A DNA stretch of 64,000 nt, taken from positions 4,849,001 through 4,913,000 of the forward strand of contig CP102593.1 in the NCBI GenBank assembly GCA_025666215.1, read 5' to 3'. The notes under the pieces were generated by a model, which saw nothing but the letters and a program-made list of their open reading frames with translations, had not been told where the DNA came from and made no database searches. The position numbers and the translations under genes are program-made. Origin of the DNA: Xanthomonas campestris pv. phormiicola. Its GTDB lineage: Bacteria > Pseudomonadota > Gammaproteobacteria > Xanthomonadales > Xanthomonadaceae. Positions 1-8,547 of this stretch are shown piece after piece (position 1 is the first letter of the stretch; the number at the start of each line of letters is the position of its first letter).

Positions 1-49
1 GGTTGGACAGCGACAGCCACGTGCAATAGAGGGCGAGCAGGAAATTCAC
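1..49 (-). CDS. Partial membrane protein, start only
   Basis: Only the first 16 codons lie in the window, reading leftwards from a GTG. They encode a hydrophobic start (MNFLLALYCTWLSL), as expected for a first membrane helix. The gene begins 31 bases after the stop of the glycosidase gene and is on the same strand, so it is probably the next gene of the exopolysaccharide operon, perhaps a polymerase, flippase or acyltransferase. That role is a guess from context. An earlier ATG in another frame at about 80 stops after 11 codons. Confidence 0.35.
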   Translation of the reverse strand, partial: MNFLLALYCTWLSLSN

Positions 50-80
50 GGTGACGACGCGACCGGCGGGGGAAATGGCA

Positions 81-2273
81 TCACTGTTCGGCCACCAGTT
101 CGTACCAGGGTGCGGCGGCGTGTCCGCGCGCCTGCAACTGCAGCTGGAATCCGTTCGCGGTCTTGCGCACGTCCGCCGCGTCCAGTGGCGCACCGCGACG
201 GCCCGCGGCATCCAGCGGATAGACCGACAGGCGCCGCGCATCGCTGCGCACGTCGACGGTGCATGGCCGGCGCCGCATCCACAGCGGCGCCTGCACTTCG
301 CGCAGACTGAGCCCGGCGCCACTGGCCGGATCGCGCAGGGTATAGGCCGGCACCGCGCGCAGCGCACCGTCCACGCGCTGCAGCGCCGGTTCCGCGACGT
401 CGACCAGGTCCAGCGGTGCCGGCGTCGGCGCATCCGGGACCGATCCCAGCGTCTCGCCGGGCAGGGTCAGCAGCAGCCGCGTGGACTGCGCGATCGCACG
501 CCCATCGCGCGAGGACAGCAGCAGCGCGGTCATGCCGTTCGCGGCGTCCACCCGCACCGCGAGCGCGCCGCTGACATAGCGGCGCCCCGGCAGCAGATGG
601 CCGACGATGCCGTTCACCGTCGGCGCGGCGACGCGCAGCTGGCCCGCGTCCAGATCGAAGCGCACCTGGGCGGGTGCGGTCGCTGCCCGCGCCGCGACCG
701 GTGCGCCGATGCCGACCCGGCGCGTCAACGCGCTGCTGCGCTCGAGCACGCCCTGCGCCTGCAGGAACGCCGCCAGCCGGGTGGTGACGCGCGCCTGCAC
801 CGCGCGCAACTGCAGCGCGCGATCGGGCGTATAGCCGCTCGCCTCCGGCAACGCGGCGATCGCGCCGCTGCGGAACAGCCAGGCCAGTTGCCCGAACTGC
901 GCGCGCTTGGCCGCATCGCCGGCCAGGCTGAACTCGTAGGGCACGCTGGGCGTCTGCGCGCCGCGCCGGTGCGCGTAGTCGTAGTACGCCACCCCCGACC
1001 AGTCCTGCAGGCTGGCCAGCAGCGCGGTTTCCGGCAGGATCTCGGCCGCCTGCCGATTCGGCCACGGCTGGTTGAACTCGGTGACCAGGAAGGGCTTGTC
1101 GAAGGAGCGGTAGAACGCCATGCCCAGCAGCGGTTCCACTCCATCGCGCAGGTTCGAGCTGTCGCTGATCCGCCATGCGTCCCACTGCCAGGGCGCCTGC
1201 GGAAAACGGTAGTGGTCCACGTAGAAATGGCCGTCGAACAGGTCCATGCCGGCCAGCGCGCGCACGTTGGCCAGGCCGCCGAAATTCATCTGCGTGCCCA
1301 GCACCAGCACCTCGGGAGCGGCCTGCGCGATCGCCGCCCGCACCGTGTCCACGTAACGGCGGTCGCGCTCGACCAGAAAGTCGAGAAACGCGGCGGCCAG
1401 GGCCGGGGCGGCGTCCAGCGCGGGCACGGCATCGGCATCCACCGCCAGCGCCGGCGCATGCGCCTGCCGCCATGCCCGCCAGTCCTGCAGCAGGGCCTCG
1501 CGCACGGGACTTTGCGCCAGGCGCGCCAGGCTGCCGTCCATCCAGGCGTAGACCAGCGAACTCTCGTTGTCGATCTCGACCATGGCCAGCGCCGGCGTTC
1601 CTGCACCGCGCAACGCGGTCAGCAGCATCTGCGCATAGCGCGCCTGCAGCCGCAGCGCCGCCGGATCGATGCGCAGGAACGGCTTGGACTGGTCCGGCCA
1701 CGCCGCAGCGCCGTCCAGCGCCAGAGTACCGTCGATCGCGGGCCGGAACGCATAGCCGACGTGCAGGTTCAGATCGACATAGATGCCGTTCTCCGCGCAC
1801 CGCTGCAGCAGGCCGCGCAGCCGCGCCACCGCGACCGGATTCAGGCGCGGGAACGGTCCGGCCGACAGCAGCCCGGTGGCCGCCGCGTCGTCGGGCACGG
1901 ACACCGCGTCGAGCGCATGCAGGCGCAGGAAGTTGACGCCCAGCCCGCGCAGGTCGGCGACCAGGCGCTCGGCCTGCGGCGCATCCGGCAATGCGGCCTC
2001 GAAGCCGAGGTTGACGCCGAACAGCCGCACCGGCGTCGCGCTGCCCTGCGCGCACAGCGCGCCACCGCAGGCGCGCAGGCGATCGGCAGGCGCCAGCGGC
2101 GCGTTGAGCGCGGCGAAATCAACGACCGATCCCGGCGCCACAGCGGCGACCTCGACCCGGTAGAAGTCGGCCGGATCGGGCGCCGGCTGCGCCCGGCACG
2201 CGGCCGGCGCCAACACCAGCAGGCAGGCCAGCGCACGCCGCGCGCCCGCGCCGAAAGCGCCGCCGGCGCTCAA
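81..2273 (-). CDS. Secreted glycoside hydrolase (clan GH-A-like) of the EPS cluster
   Basis: About 730 residues. The TTG start overlaps the stop of the upstream glycosyltransferase (TTGA), which indicates translational coupling. The N-terminus is a signal peptide (ACLLVLAPAACRA followed by QPAPDP). A TIM-barrel-like region follows, with LGVNFLRLHALD, an Asn-Glu acid/base candidate in EIDNES near residue 234 and a nucleophile candidate in TEFNQPW near residue 398. That is the retaining clan GH-A pattern, seen for example in GH5-like enzymes. The last 250 residues look like beta-sandwich. Inference: it trims or depolymerises the polysaccharide made by this cluster in the periplasm or outside the cell. 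The exact GH family and substrate cannot be read from sequence alone. Confidence 0.75.
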   Translation of the reverse strand: MSAGGAFGAGARRALACLLVLAPAACRAQPAPDPADFYRVEVAAVAPGSVVDFAALNAPLAPADRLRACGGALCAQGSATPVRLFGVNLGFEAALPDAPQAERLVADLRGLGVNFLRLHALDAVSVPDDAAATGLLSAGPFPRLNPVAVARLRGLLQRCAENGIYVDLNLHVGYAFRPAIDGTLALDGAAAWPDQSKPFLRIDPAALRLQARYAQMLLTALRGAGTPALAMVEIDNESSLVYAWMDGSLARLAQSPVREALLQDWRAWRQAHAPALAVDADAVPALDAAPALAAAFLDFLVERDRRYVDTVRAAIAQAAPEVLVLGTQMNFGGLANVRALAGMDLFDGHFYVDHYRFPQAPWQWDAWRISDSSNLRDGVEPLLGMAFYRSFDKPFLVTEFNQPWPNRQAAEILPETALLASLQDWSGVAYYDYAHRRGAQTPSVPYEFSLAGDAAKRAQFGQLAWLFRSGAIAALPEASGYTPDRALQLRAVQARVTTRLAAFLQAQGVLERSSALTRRVGIGAPVAARAATAPAQVRFDLDAGQLRVAAPTVNGIVGHLLPGRRYVSGALAVRVDAANGMTALLLSSRDGRAIAQSTRLLLTLPGETLGSVPDAPTPAPLDLVDVAEPALQRVDGALRAVPAYTLRDPASGAGLSLREVQAPLWMRRRPCTVDVRSDARRLSVYPLDAAGRRGAPLDAADVRKTANGFQLQLQARGHAAAPWYELVAEQ

Positions 2274-3463
2274 CCTTCGCGCCCGCGCTTGACCGTCATT
2301 GCCTGCGCCAACGCCAACGCCGGCTGCGCTGCCGGCGCCAGCGCCGGGGCCTGCAGATGGCTCTCGAGCAACGCCTGGTACTGGGTCAGGATCGCCGACC
2401 AGCGGAATTCGCGCTCGAAGCGCTGCAGGCTCAAGGCGCGCATGGCCTGCACCGTCGCGCCGTCGGCGAGCAGCACCGACATATGCATGTCGCATTCGGT
2501 TTCCGAACGGAAGTAGCGCGCTCCGTCCTGGGCCACCCAGCGGTTGAACGGGTTGTCGTGGGCGATGACCGCATTGGCGGCGCCCAAGGCCTCCACCAGC
2601 GATGGATTGGTGCCGCCGACGGTGTGGCCGTGCGCGTAGAAGCGCGCATAGCGGCGCAGCACCCGCAGCGCGTCCAGATCGTAGATGGCGCCGGGGAAGT
2701 CCACCTCCTCGCTCGCCGCCTCCAGCACCTGGCGATGGTAGTCGTTGGATTCCGGCTCGTATCGGCCCAGCACCACCAGCCGCGCATCGCGCCGGCGCCG
2801 CGAGAAGGCGCGCACGATCTCCAGCAGCGAGTTCTCCGGTTCGGCGCGGGCGATGACCAGGCCGTACGACTGCCCTTCCAGGCCCAGCGCGCGCAACGGC
2901 TGCGGATCGACATCGCCGACCAGGTCCGCCCCGTAGGGAATCATCGCGATCTTGTCGCGGCTCACGCGAGTGGAAAGATGCCGCGCGATCTCGGGATGGT
3001 CGGCGATCAGGTGATCGCCGGTCCAGCAGCCGACGCGCTCGTTCAACCACAGCCACAGCCGCGCGTGCCGACGCCATTTGCGCCGCTTCCACTCCAGTCC
3101 GTCCATGTTGATCAGGTTGGCGATGCCGCGCCAGCGCAGGTACGTGGACAGCACCGCGGTGTTGTAGCCCAGGGTCAGCGCCAGCGCCGGCCGCCGCCGG
3201 GCCGCGTCGCGGATGGACGCCCAGTCGAATTCGATCGTGCCCGGCGCGCCCTGGCGCCGCACGGCCAGGGTGATGCGGTGCACGCCGCGCCATTCGTCCT
3301 CGACCACGGCCGGCACCTGCGTCGCCGCGCCCTGGCAATAGACGGTGACCCGCCAGCCTTGCTGCACCAGATGCAGGGCCAGGCGTTCGGCGAAGGTTTC
3401 GAATCCGCCATGCATCGCCGGGATGCCGCGGATGCCGAGAATGGTGAGCTGTCGATGGGGCAC
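2270..3463 (-). CDS. DUF1972-type family 4 glycosyltransferase
   Basis: About 397 residues from a GTG start (MPHRQLTILGIRGIP). An ATG at 3538 would add 25 residues, so the start is not certain. The N-terminal half carries the typical RGIPAMHGGFETFAERLA motif of the DUF1972/rhamnosyltransferase group. The C-terminal half has the GT-B donor site (GTNPSLVEALGAANAVIA, including the conserved Glu). It is cytoplasmic and should transfer one sugar from a nucleotide donor to the lipid-linked repeat unit. It is divergent from the Wza-type gene and coupled to the downstream glycosidase, which places it in polysaccharide assembly. The sugar is unknown. Confidence 0.85.
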   Translation of the reverse strand: MPHRQLTILGIRGIPAMHGGFETFAERLALHLVQQGWRVTVYCQGAATQVPAVVEDEWRGVHRITLAVRRQGAPGTIEFDWASIRDAARRRPALALTLGYNTAVLSTYLRWRGIANLINMDGLEWKRRKWRRHARLWLWLNERVGCWTGDHLIADHPEIARHLSTRVSRDKIAMIPYGADLVGDVDPQPLRALGLEGQSYGLVIARAEPENSLLEIVRAFSRRRRDARLVVLGRYEPESNDYHRQVLEAASEEVDFPGAIYDLDALRVLRRYARFYAHGHTVGGTNPSLVEALGAANAVIAHDNPFNRWVAQDGARYFRSETECDMHMSVLLADGATVQAMRALSLQRFEREFRWSAILTQYQALLESHLQAPALAPAAQPALALAQAMTVKRGREG

Positions 3464-3772
3464 GATGCTGGACGAATCCCGGAGTTGGCGAGCGCGCGGC
3501 AGGAGTTCCGCGGCCCACAGCATGCGCGTCGGCGGCATGGCGGAATCGGTCGCAGTGGCCGCATATTCCGCCGACTTGCGCGCCGGCCGGCGATGGCGGC
3601 CAACACCCAGCGAATGGCGGAAACGCTCCGGTGCATCGGCCCTAGCATGGCCACGAGGCGGCACCCCCCTGTCACTCGGATGCCGGCGCCTGGAGATTCG
3701 CCAGGACGCGCTCGCCCGGAAGGTCGGCCAGTGGCGGCAGCTGTCTCTCTCGGCCACTTCCACGGATCGACC
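3464..3772. promoter_or_regulatory. Divergent EPS intergenic region
   Basis: About 309 bases separate the glycosyltransferase start from the Wza-type start. Promoters for both EPS operons must lie here or overlap the longer glycosyltransferase start. I see no convincing sigma-70 boxes and no strong inverted repeat. Confidence 0.4.
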
Positions 3773-5002
3773 ATGCGCTTTTCCGCTTCTGCATTTTTCC
3801 GGCCAGGGCTGTCCCGTCGCCGTTCCCGCCTGCGTTGCGCCGTCGCCGCGCTGGGTGCGCTGCTGTCCAGCGGTTGCGCGCTGCTGCCGGCAGCGCATCT
3901 CGACCTGGACCCAGCGCAGGCGGTCGGCGCCGATGGCGCGCCGTCGGAACTGCGGCAGAACGGGATCGCCTTCCGCTTGCATCGTCTCGACGGCGGCGCG
4001 GCGCCGGCGTTGTTCCAGGCGCCCGCCGACGCGGCCGTCGCAGCAACGCCGATGCCGCCAGCGGCCGCGCCGGCGCCCTACCTGGTGCGCAGCGGCGATA
4101 CGCTGCGGGTGATCGTCTGGGACCACCCGGAACTGAACAATCCAGGCCTCAGTGCGTTGAGCACGGGCACCACCAGCACGGCCGGCGCGGAAGCGGCGAC
4201 GGCACCGAAGATCAACGCCGGCGGCAACCTCGATCCGCAGGGGCGGCTGGTGCAGCCCGACGGCACGATCTATTTCCCCTACGTCGGCCGGGTCAAGGTC
4301 GCCGGCCAGGACATCGGCCATATCCGCGACCTGCTCGCGCGCCGCCTGGATCCGGTGATTCCCTCGCCGCAGCTGGACGTGGCGGTGGTCGCGTTCCGCA
4401 GCCAGAAGGTGTACGTCTCCGGTGCGGTGCGCGACCCCGGCGCACTGGCCCTGACCGATGTGCCGATGACGGTCGCCGACGCCATCGCCGGCGCCGGCGG
4501 CTATACCACAGGCGCGGACCTGGAGAGCGCCACGCTCAACCGCGACGGACGCCCGCAGCCGCTGGATCTCTACGCGTTCTTCTATCGCGGCGACCTGGCG
4601 CAGAACCTGCGCCTGCGCGACGGCGACGTGCTCAACCTGCCCGAGCGCCGGCTGAAGAAGGTGTTCGTGCTCGGCGAGGTGGCCAAGCCGGGGTCGCAGG
4701 TGATGCCGCTGGGGCCGTTCACCCTGTCCGAAGCCCTGGCCGATGCCGGCGGCCTCAACCTGGTCTCGGCCAACGCATCGCAGATCTACGTGTTCCGCCA
4801 TGCCGCAGACGGGCACGTCGACGCCTATCAGCTCGACACCGGCAACCCGGGCATGTTGGCGCTGGGCGACCAGTTCGCGCTGCATCCGCGCGACATCGTG
4901 TTCGTCGATCCGGCCAAGGTCACCCGCTTCTCGCGCGCCATCTCGCAGATCCTGCCGCTGGCCAGCCTGCTGTACCTGGGCAGCGCCGCCATCAGCCAAT
5001 GA
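3773..5002 (+). CDS. Wza-like outer-membrane polysaccharide export lipoprotein
   Basis: 409 residues. A type II signal peptide ends in the lipobox LSSGC near residue 32, so the mature protein is a lipoprotein. A poly-export domain follows (YLVRSGDTLRVIVWDHPEL), interrupted by an Ala/Thr-rich insert, and then two SLBB domains (VSGAVRDPGALAL and VLGEVAKPGSQVM). Family knowledge: Wza/GumB-type proteins form the octameric outer-membrane channel for capsule or EPS and work with a Wzc co-polymerase. Here the stop overlaps the start of the phosphatase gene (ATGA), and the kinase gene follows. This is the standard Wza-Wzb-Wzc order, so co-transcription is very likely. Confidence 0.92.
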   Translation: MRFSASAFFRPGLSRRRSRLRCAVAALGALLSSGCALLPAAHLDLDPAQAVGADGAPSELRQNGIAFRLHRLDGGAAPALFQAPADAAVAATPMPPAAAPAPYLVRSGDTLRVIVWDHPELNNPGLSALSTGTTSTAGAEAATAPKINAGGNLDPQGRLVQPDGTIYFPYVGRVKVAGQDIGHIRDLLARRLDPVIPSPQLDVAVVAFRSQKVYVSGAVRDPGALALTDVPMTVADAIAGAGGYTTGADLESATLNRDGRPQPLDLYAFFYRGDLAQNLRLRDGDVLNLPERRLKKVFVLGEVAKPGSQVMPLGPFTLSEALADAGGLNLVSANASQIYVFRHAADGHVDAYQLDTGNPGMLALGDQFALHPRDIVFVDPAKVTRFSRAISQILPLASLLYLGSAAISQ

Positions 5003-5496
5003 GCCGGGAGGCGCGCGCGAGCCTGTGCATGAACCTGATCCTGGTCTGCCGCGCCAACGTCTACCGCAGCCCCATGGCCGAGGCGGTGCTGCGCGCGCGG
5101 CTGCGCGACACGCCCGCGGAAAAAATCCGTTCGGCGGGCCTGGCGCCCGCCGCAGGGCTGCCGCGCGACGAGCGCACCCAGCGCGTGCTCGCCGAACGCG
5201 GCTATCCGCCGGTGCCCTCGCAGTTCGCGCAGATGCTCAACGAGCCGATGCTGCACTGGGCCGATCTGGTGCTGGTGATGGAGGCGCAGCAGCGCCACGC
5301 CTTGCTGCGGCGCTTCCCGGCCGCCGCCGGCAAGGTCTGGCGGCTCGGCCACTGGCTGGATTGCGAGATTCCCGATCCGCACGGATCGGGTCTGCAACCG
5401 CTGCGCGACACCTTGCTGCTGATCGAACGTTGCGTCGACCGCTGGCTGTCCCACCCCTCCTTCACCTCCACAAAGAGCGACCCCCCTCTTTCATGA
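4999..5496 (+). CDS. Wzb-like low-molecular-weight protein-tyrosine phosphatase
   Basis: 165 residues from the ATG that overlaps the preceding stop. A start at 5029 (MNLILVCRAN) fits the family length better and is equally possible. The P-loop CRANVYRS matches C-x5-R-S with the usual Gly-Asn-Ile replaced by Ala-Asn-Val. The general-acid Asp is in IPDPHGSG near the C-terminus. Family knowledge: such enzymes dephosphorylate the C-terminal tyrosine cluster of the cognate bacterial tyrosine kinase and so allow polymer export cycles. The kinase gene overlaps its stop codon by ATGA. Confidence 0.92.
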   Translation: MSREARASLCMNLILVCRANVYRSPMAEAVLRARLRDTPAEKIRSAGLAPAAGLPRDERTQRVLAERGYPPVPSQFAQMLNEPMLHWADLVLVMEAQQRHALLRRFPAAAGKVWRLGHWLDCEIPDPHGSGLQPLRDTLLLIERCVDRWLSHPSFTSTKSDPPLS

Positions 5497-7751
5497 AACA
5501 CGAAACCACGATGCAGGCCGAACCGGCCGACGCGCCGGACAGCGACGTCAACCTGATTGCCTTGCTGCGCAATGTCCTCACCCACCTCAGGTTGTTCGCG
5601 GCCATCGCCGTGGCGATCCTGCTGCTCTCCATCGCCTACCTGCTTGCGGCCACACCGACCTACACGGCGCAGGCGCTGATCCAGGTGGACGAGGACCAGG
5701 GCGCCGCGCTCGGCGCCCTGTCCGACGTGGCCAGCGCGCTGAGCCTGAACAAGCCGATCGATGGCGAACTGGACATCCTCGGCTCGCGCTCCGTGCTGAC
5801 CAAGGCGATCGCGGCGACGCAGGCGCAGTTGAGCGTGCAGGTGCACAACAGCATTCCGGTGCTGGGCCGGCTGTATGCGCGCTTCGCGACGCCGCCGCAC
5901 GGACTGGCGCCGGCGCCGCTGGGGCTGGACGGGTTCGCATGGGGCGGCGAACGGCTGCGCCTGGACGACTTCCAGGTGCCCAGCGTGCTGAACACCGACA
6001 CCTTCCGGTTGCTGGCCGGCGCCGGCGGCACCTGGACGCTGCAGTCGCCGGACGCGCTGACCGTCGCCCGCGGCCGCGTCGGCGAACAGGTGACGTTCGC
6101 CATCGACACGCGCTTCGGCCCGGGCCAGGGCAGCATCCGCGTGCGCGAATTGCGCGCCAGGCCGGGAACGCGCTTCGACCTGAGCAAGTCCTCGCTGCAG
6201 CAGACCCTGGACGCGGTGTCGCGGCATATCAAGATCGAGGAAACCTCGAAGGACTCCTCGATGATCCGCCTGTCGGTCCAGGACCACGACGGCGAACGCG
6301 CCGCCGACGTCGCCAATGCCCTGGCGCAGGCGTACATGGCGATGAACATCCGCCACCGCGCGCAACAGGCGCACCTGAGCCTGCAGTTCCTGGGACGCAA
6401 GCTGCCGCAGTTCCAGGCCGAACTGACCCGCTCGGAGGACGCGCTCAACGCCTACCGCATGCAGACCGATACCATCGACGTGGAGCAGCAGACCGAAGCG
6501 CTGCTCGCCCGTTCGGTCGAACTGACCCGCCAGCAGACCCTGGTCGAACTGAACCTGCAGGCCAATGCGCAGCAATTCCGCGCCGCGCACCCGACCATGC
6601 GCATGCTGCTGGCGCAGAAGGCCTCGCTCGCCGACGAACTGGCCAGGATCAACACCGAGATCCGCGCCCTCCCCGGCACGCAGCAGAGCTATCTGCGCCT
6701 GGCCCGCGATGTCGCGGTCAATACCCAGATCTACACCGCGCTGGTCGCCAACAAGCTGCAGCTCGAGGTCGCCGAGGCCGGCACCACCGGCAACGTCTCG
6801 ATCATCGACATCGCCCTGACGCCCGAAAAGCGCAGCTGGCCGCTGCCGCTGATCGTGCTGGCCGGCGGACTGTTCGGCGGCGCGCTGATCGCGTTCGTGA
6901 GCGTGCAGGTCGTGGCCGGCTTGCGCGGCGCGCTGCGCGATCCGCTGGAGCTGGAGCGGATCAGCCAGGTGCCGGTCTATGCGGTGGTGCCGGCCAGCAT
7001 CGCGCAGATGCGGATGACGCGCGCCGCCCTGCGCGAACGGCAACCGCACAATCCGCTGCTGGCCAGCCAGTTCCTGTCCGACCCGAGCGTGGAAGCGCTG
7101 CGCTCGCTGCGCAGCACCTTCAAGTTCGCGCTGGACGATGCCAACAGCAACATCGTGCTGTTCACCGGCCCCACCGAGAACGTCGGCAAGAGCTTCGTCG
7201 CCGCCAACTTCGCCTACCTGCTGGCGCTGTCCGGCGAACGCGTGCTGCTCGTCGACGGCGACATGCGCCGCGCCGGCCTCGGCCGCTATTTCCCGTCCGC
7301 GCTGGACGTGTCCGGCCTGGCCGACGTGCTGGCCGGGCATGCGCCGCTGCCGGACGCCATCATCGCCTCCGGCCACGAACGGCTCGACCTGCTGCCGGCG
7401 GGCCGGCGTATCCCGCCCAATCCCGGCGAACTGCTCGAACTGCCGGCGCTGGCGACGCTGCTGGCGCAGGCAGGGCGGCGCTACGACTACGTGATCGTGG
7501 ATTCGCCGCCGGTATTGCCGGTCGGCGACGCGGTCACCCTGGCCCGCAGCTGCGGCGCGGTGTTCGTGGTCTCGCGCTTCGAACTCAGCAGCGGCCGGCA
7601 GCTGACCGAGACCTTCAAGCGCCTGAACCAGATCGGCGCCACCGTCGCCGGACAGGTGTTCAACGGCTTCCGCAGCACGCGCTTCGGCTACGGATATGGC
7701 TACGGTTACGGCTATGGCTATGGCTATCGCCAGGCCACCGGCAAAGGGTGA
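5493..7751 (+). CDS. Wzc-like polysaccharide co-polymerase / tyrosine autokinase
   Basis: 752 residues. A Wzz-type domain lies between two membrane helices (about residues 30-55 and 450-470, LPLIVLAGGLFGGALIAFV), with a long periplasmic coiled-coil part. The cytoplasmic BY-kinase has Walker A GPTENVGKS, Walker A' LLVDGDMR and Walker B YVIVDSPP. The C-terminus is a Gly-Tyr repeat (seven consecutive Gly-Tyr pairs) ending RQATGKG, the expected autophosphorylated tyrosine cluster. It should control chain length and export with the neighbouring Wza-like channel and the Wzb-like phosphatase. The tail is unusual in being a near-perfect 6-bp DNA repeat. Confidence 0.93.
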   Translation: MKHETTMQAEPADAPDSDVNLIALLRNVLTHLRLFAAIAVAILLLSIAYLLAATPTYTAQALIQVDEDQGAALGALSDVASALSLNKPIDGELDILGSRSVLTKAIAATQAQLSVQVHNSIPVLGRLYARFATPPHGLAPAPLGLDGFAWGGERLRLDDFQVPSVLNTDTFRLLAGAGGTWTLQSPDALTVARGRVGEQVTFAIDTRFGPGQGSIRVRELRARPGTRFDLSKSSLQQTLDAVSRHIKIEETSKDSSMIRLSVQDHDGERAADVANALAQAYMAMNIRHRAQQAHLSLQFLGRKLPQFQAELTRSEDALNAYRMQTDTIDVEQQTEALLARSVELTRQQTLVELNLQANAQQFRAAHPTMRMLLAQKASLADELARINTEIRALPGTQQSYLRLARDVAVNTQIYTALVANKLQLEVAEAGTTGNVSIIDIALTPEKRSWPLPLIVLAGGLFGGALIAFVSVQVVAGLRGALRDPLELERISQVPVYAVVPASIAQMRMTRAALRERQPHNPLLASQFLSDPSVEALRSLRSTFKFALDDANSNIVLFTGPTENVGKSFVAANFAYLLALSGERVLLVDGDMRRAGLGRYFPSALDVSGLADVLAGHAPLPDAIIASGHERLDLLPAGRRIPPNPGELLELPALATLLAQAGRRYDYVIVDSPPVLPVGDAVTLARSCGAVFVVSRFELSSGRQLTETFKRLNQIGATVAGQVFNGFRSTRFGYGYGYGYGYGYGYRQATGKG
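7686..7727 (+). repeat. Seven 6-bp GGNTAY units encoding the Gly-Tyr tail
   Basis: Seven tandem hexamers, all of the form GGC/A/T-TAC/T, encode (Gly-Tyr)7 at the end of the kinase. The number of units could change by slippage in steps of two residues without breaking the frame. Confidence 0.85.
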
Positions 7752-7998
7752 ATCCCTGCGGCGACCGGCAGGCGCATCCGCGCCTGCGCGCCGCTTCGGC
7801 CACGCCGGCAGCATGACGCGATCCATCCGGCCGTTGCCGTCGTCGCATGCGCCGGCCGTCAGGCGGCACGACGCGGCCGGCAGCGCCGCGACCGGGACGG
7901 TGCGCCACGCAAGCAGCGCAGGATCGGATCAGCGTTGCCCAGGCCAGCTTGCGCGGGAATGAACGCTTGGGATTCGCCAGGGAGCAACGAACGCCCGC

Positions 7999-8547
7999 TC
8001 AGCGGCAGGGCGGCGTAAGCGCGGCGCCCTGCAACCAGGCGCTGCTGGACAGCGCTTGCAGCGCCGTGCTGCCGGGCAAGGTCGCCACCGCCAACTGGCT
8101 GCCGATCGCGCCCGGATCGATGCTGCCGGACAGCCGCGGCCAGCCCGTGGCGACCGACGCCCCCAGTCCCGAACACCCCAGCGTGGCCAGCGACAGCGTG
8201 GCGACCTTGCCGCCGATCGCTGCAGCGCGGGCGGAGGAAGAGCGGCGTGGCGACGGCGCCAGTGCGGCGGCCAGCGCCGCCGTCGCCACCGGGTCGGCGC
8301 CATACGCATTGGCGCGGATCAGTTGCAGGTAGGGGTCGCGCGAAGGCGGCGCGCGCTGCGGGCGCCCGGATGCGGTGTGGCGCAGCGTGTAGGCGGCCGA
8401 CGCGGAAAGATCGGTCGCCAGCTGTGCGGCTGCCGGCGCAGTCGCGCCCAGCAGCAGCAACGCCGCCAGCGCCGCGCGACAGCGCTGCGCCGGCCGTGCG
8501 GCCCCGCCCGTCGCGCGAGCGCGGCCGCGCTGGTCGTCAGTACGCAT
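7999..8547 (-). CDS. Small secreted protein of unknown function
   Basis: 182 residues. The ATG overlaps the end of the sugar transferase gene by 11 bases. After a basic N-terminus comes a hydrophobic segment (AALAALLLLGATAPAAAQ) that looks like a signal peptide with AAAQ cleavage. The mature part is Ala/Ser-rich with two cysteines and no motif I recognise. It is the last gene of the minus-strand operon that carries the EAL protein, regulator and sugar transferase. A periplasmic role in polysaccharide production is possible but rests only on position. Confidence 0.55.
   Translation of the reverse strand: MRTDDQRGRARATGGAARPAQRCRAALAALLLLGATAPAAAQLATDLSASAAYTLRHTASGRPQRAPPSRDPYLQLIRANAYGADPVATAALAAALAPSPRRSSSARAAAIGGKVATLSLATLGCSGLGASVATGWPRLSGSIDPGAIGSQLAVATLPGSTALQALSSSAWLQGAALTPPCR

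Noticed and set aside
5202..7826. Very long open frame on the minus strand opposite the Wzc-like gene (and similar ones opposite most genes)
   Set aside because: High G+C makes long antisense frames common. The translations are His/Gln/Arg-rich with no family motifs, and the opposite strand has a clear gene.
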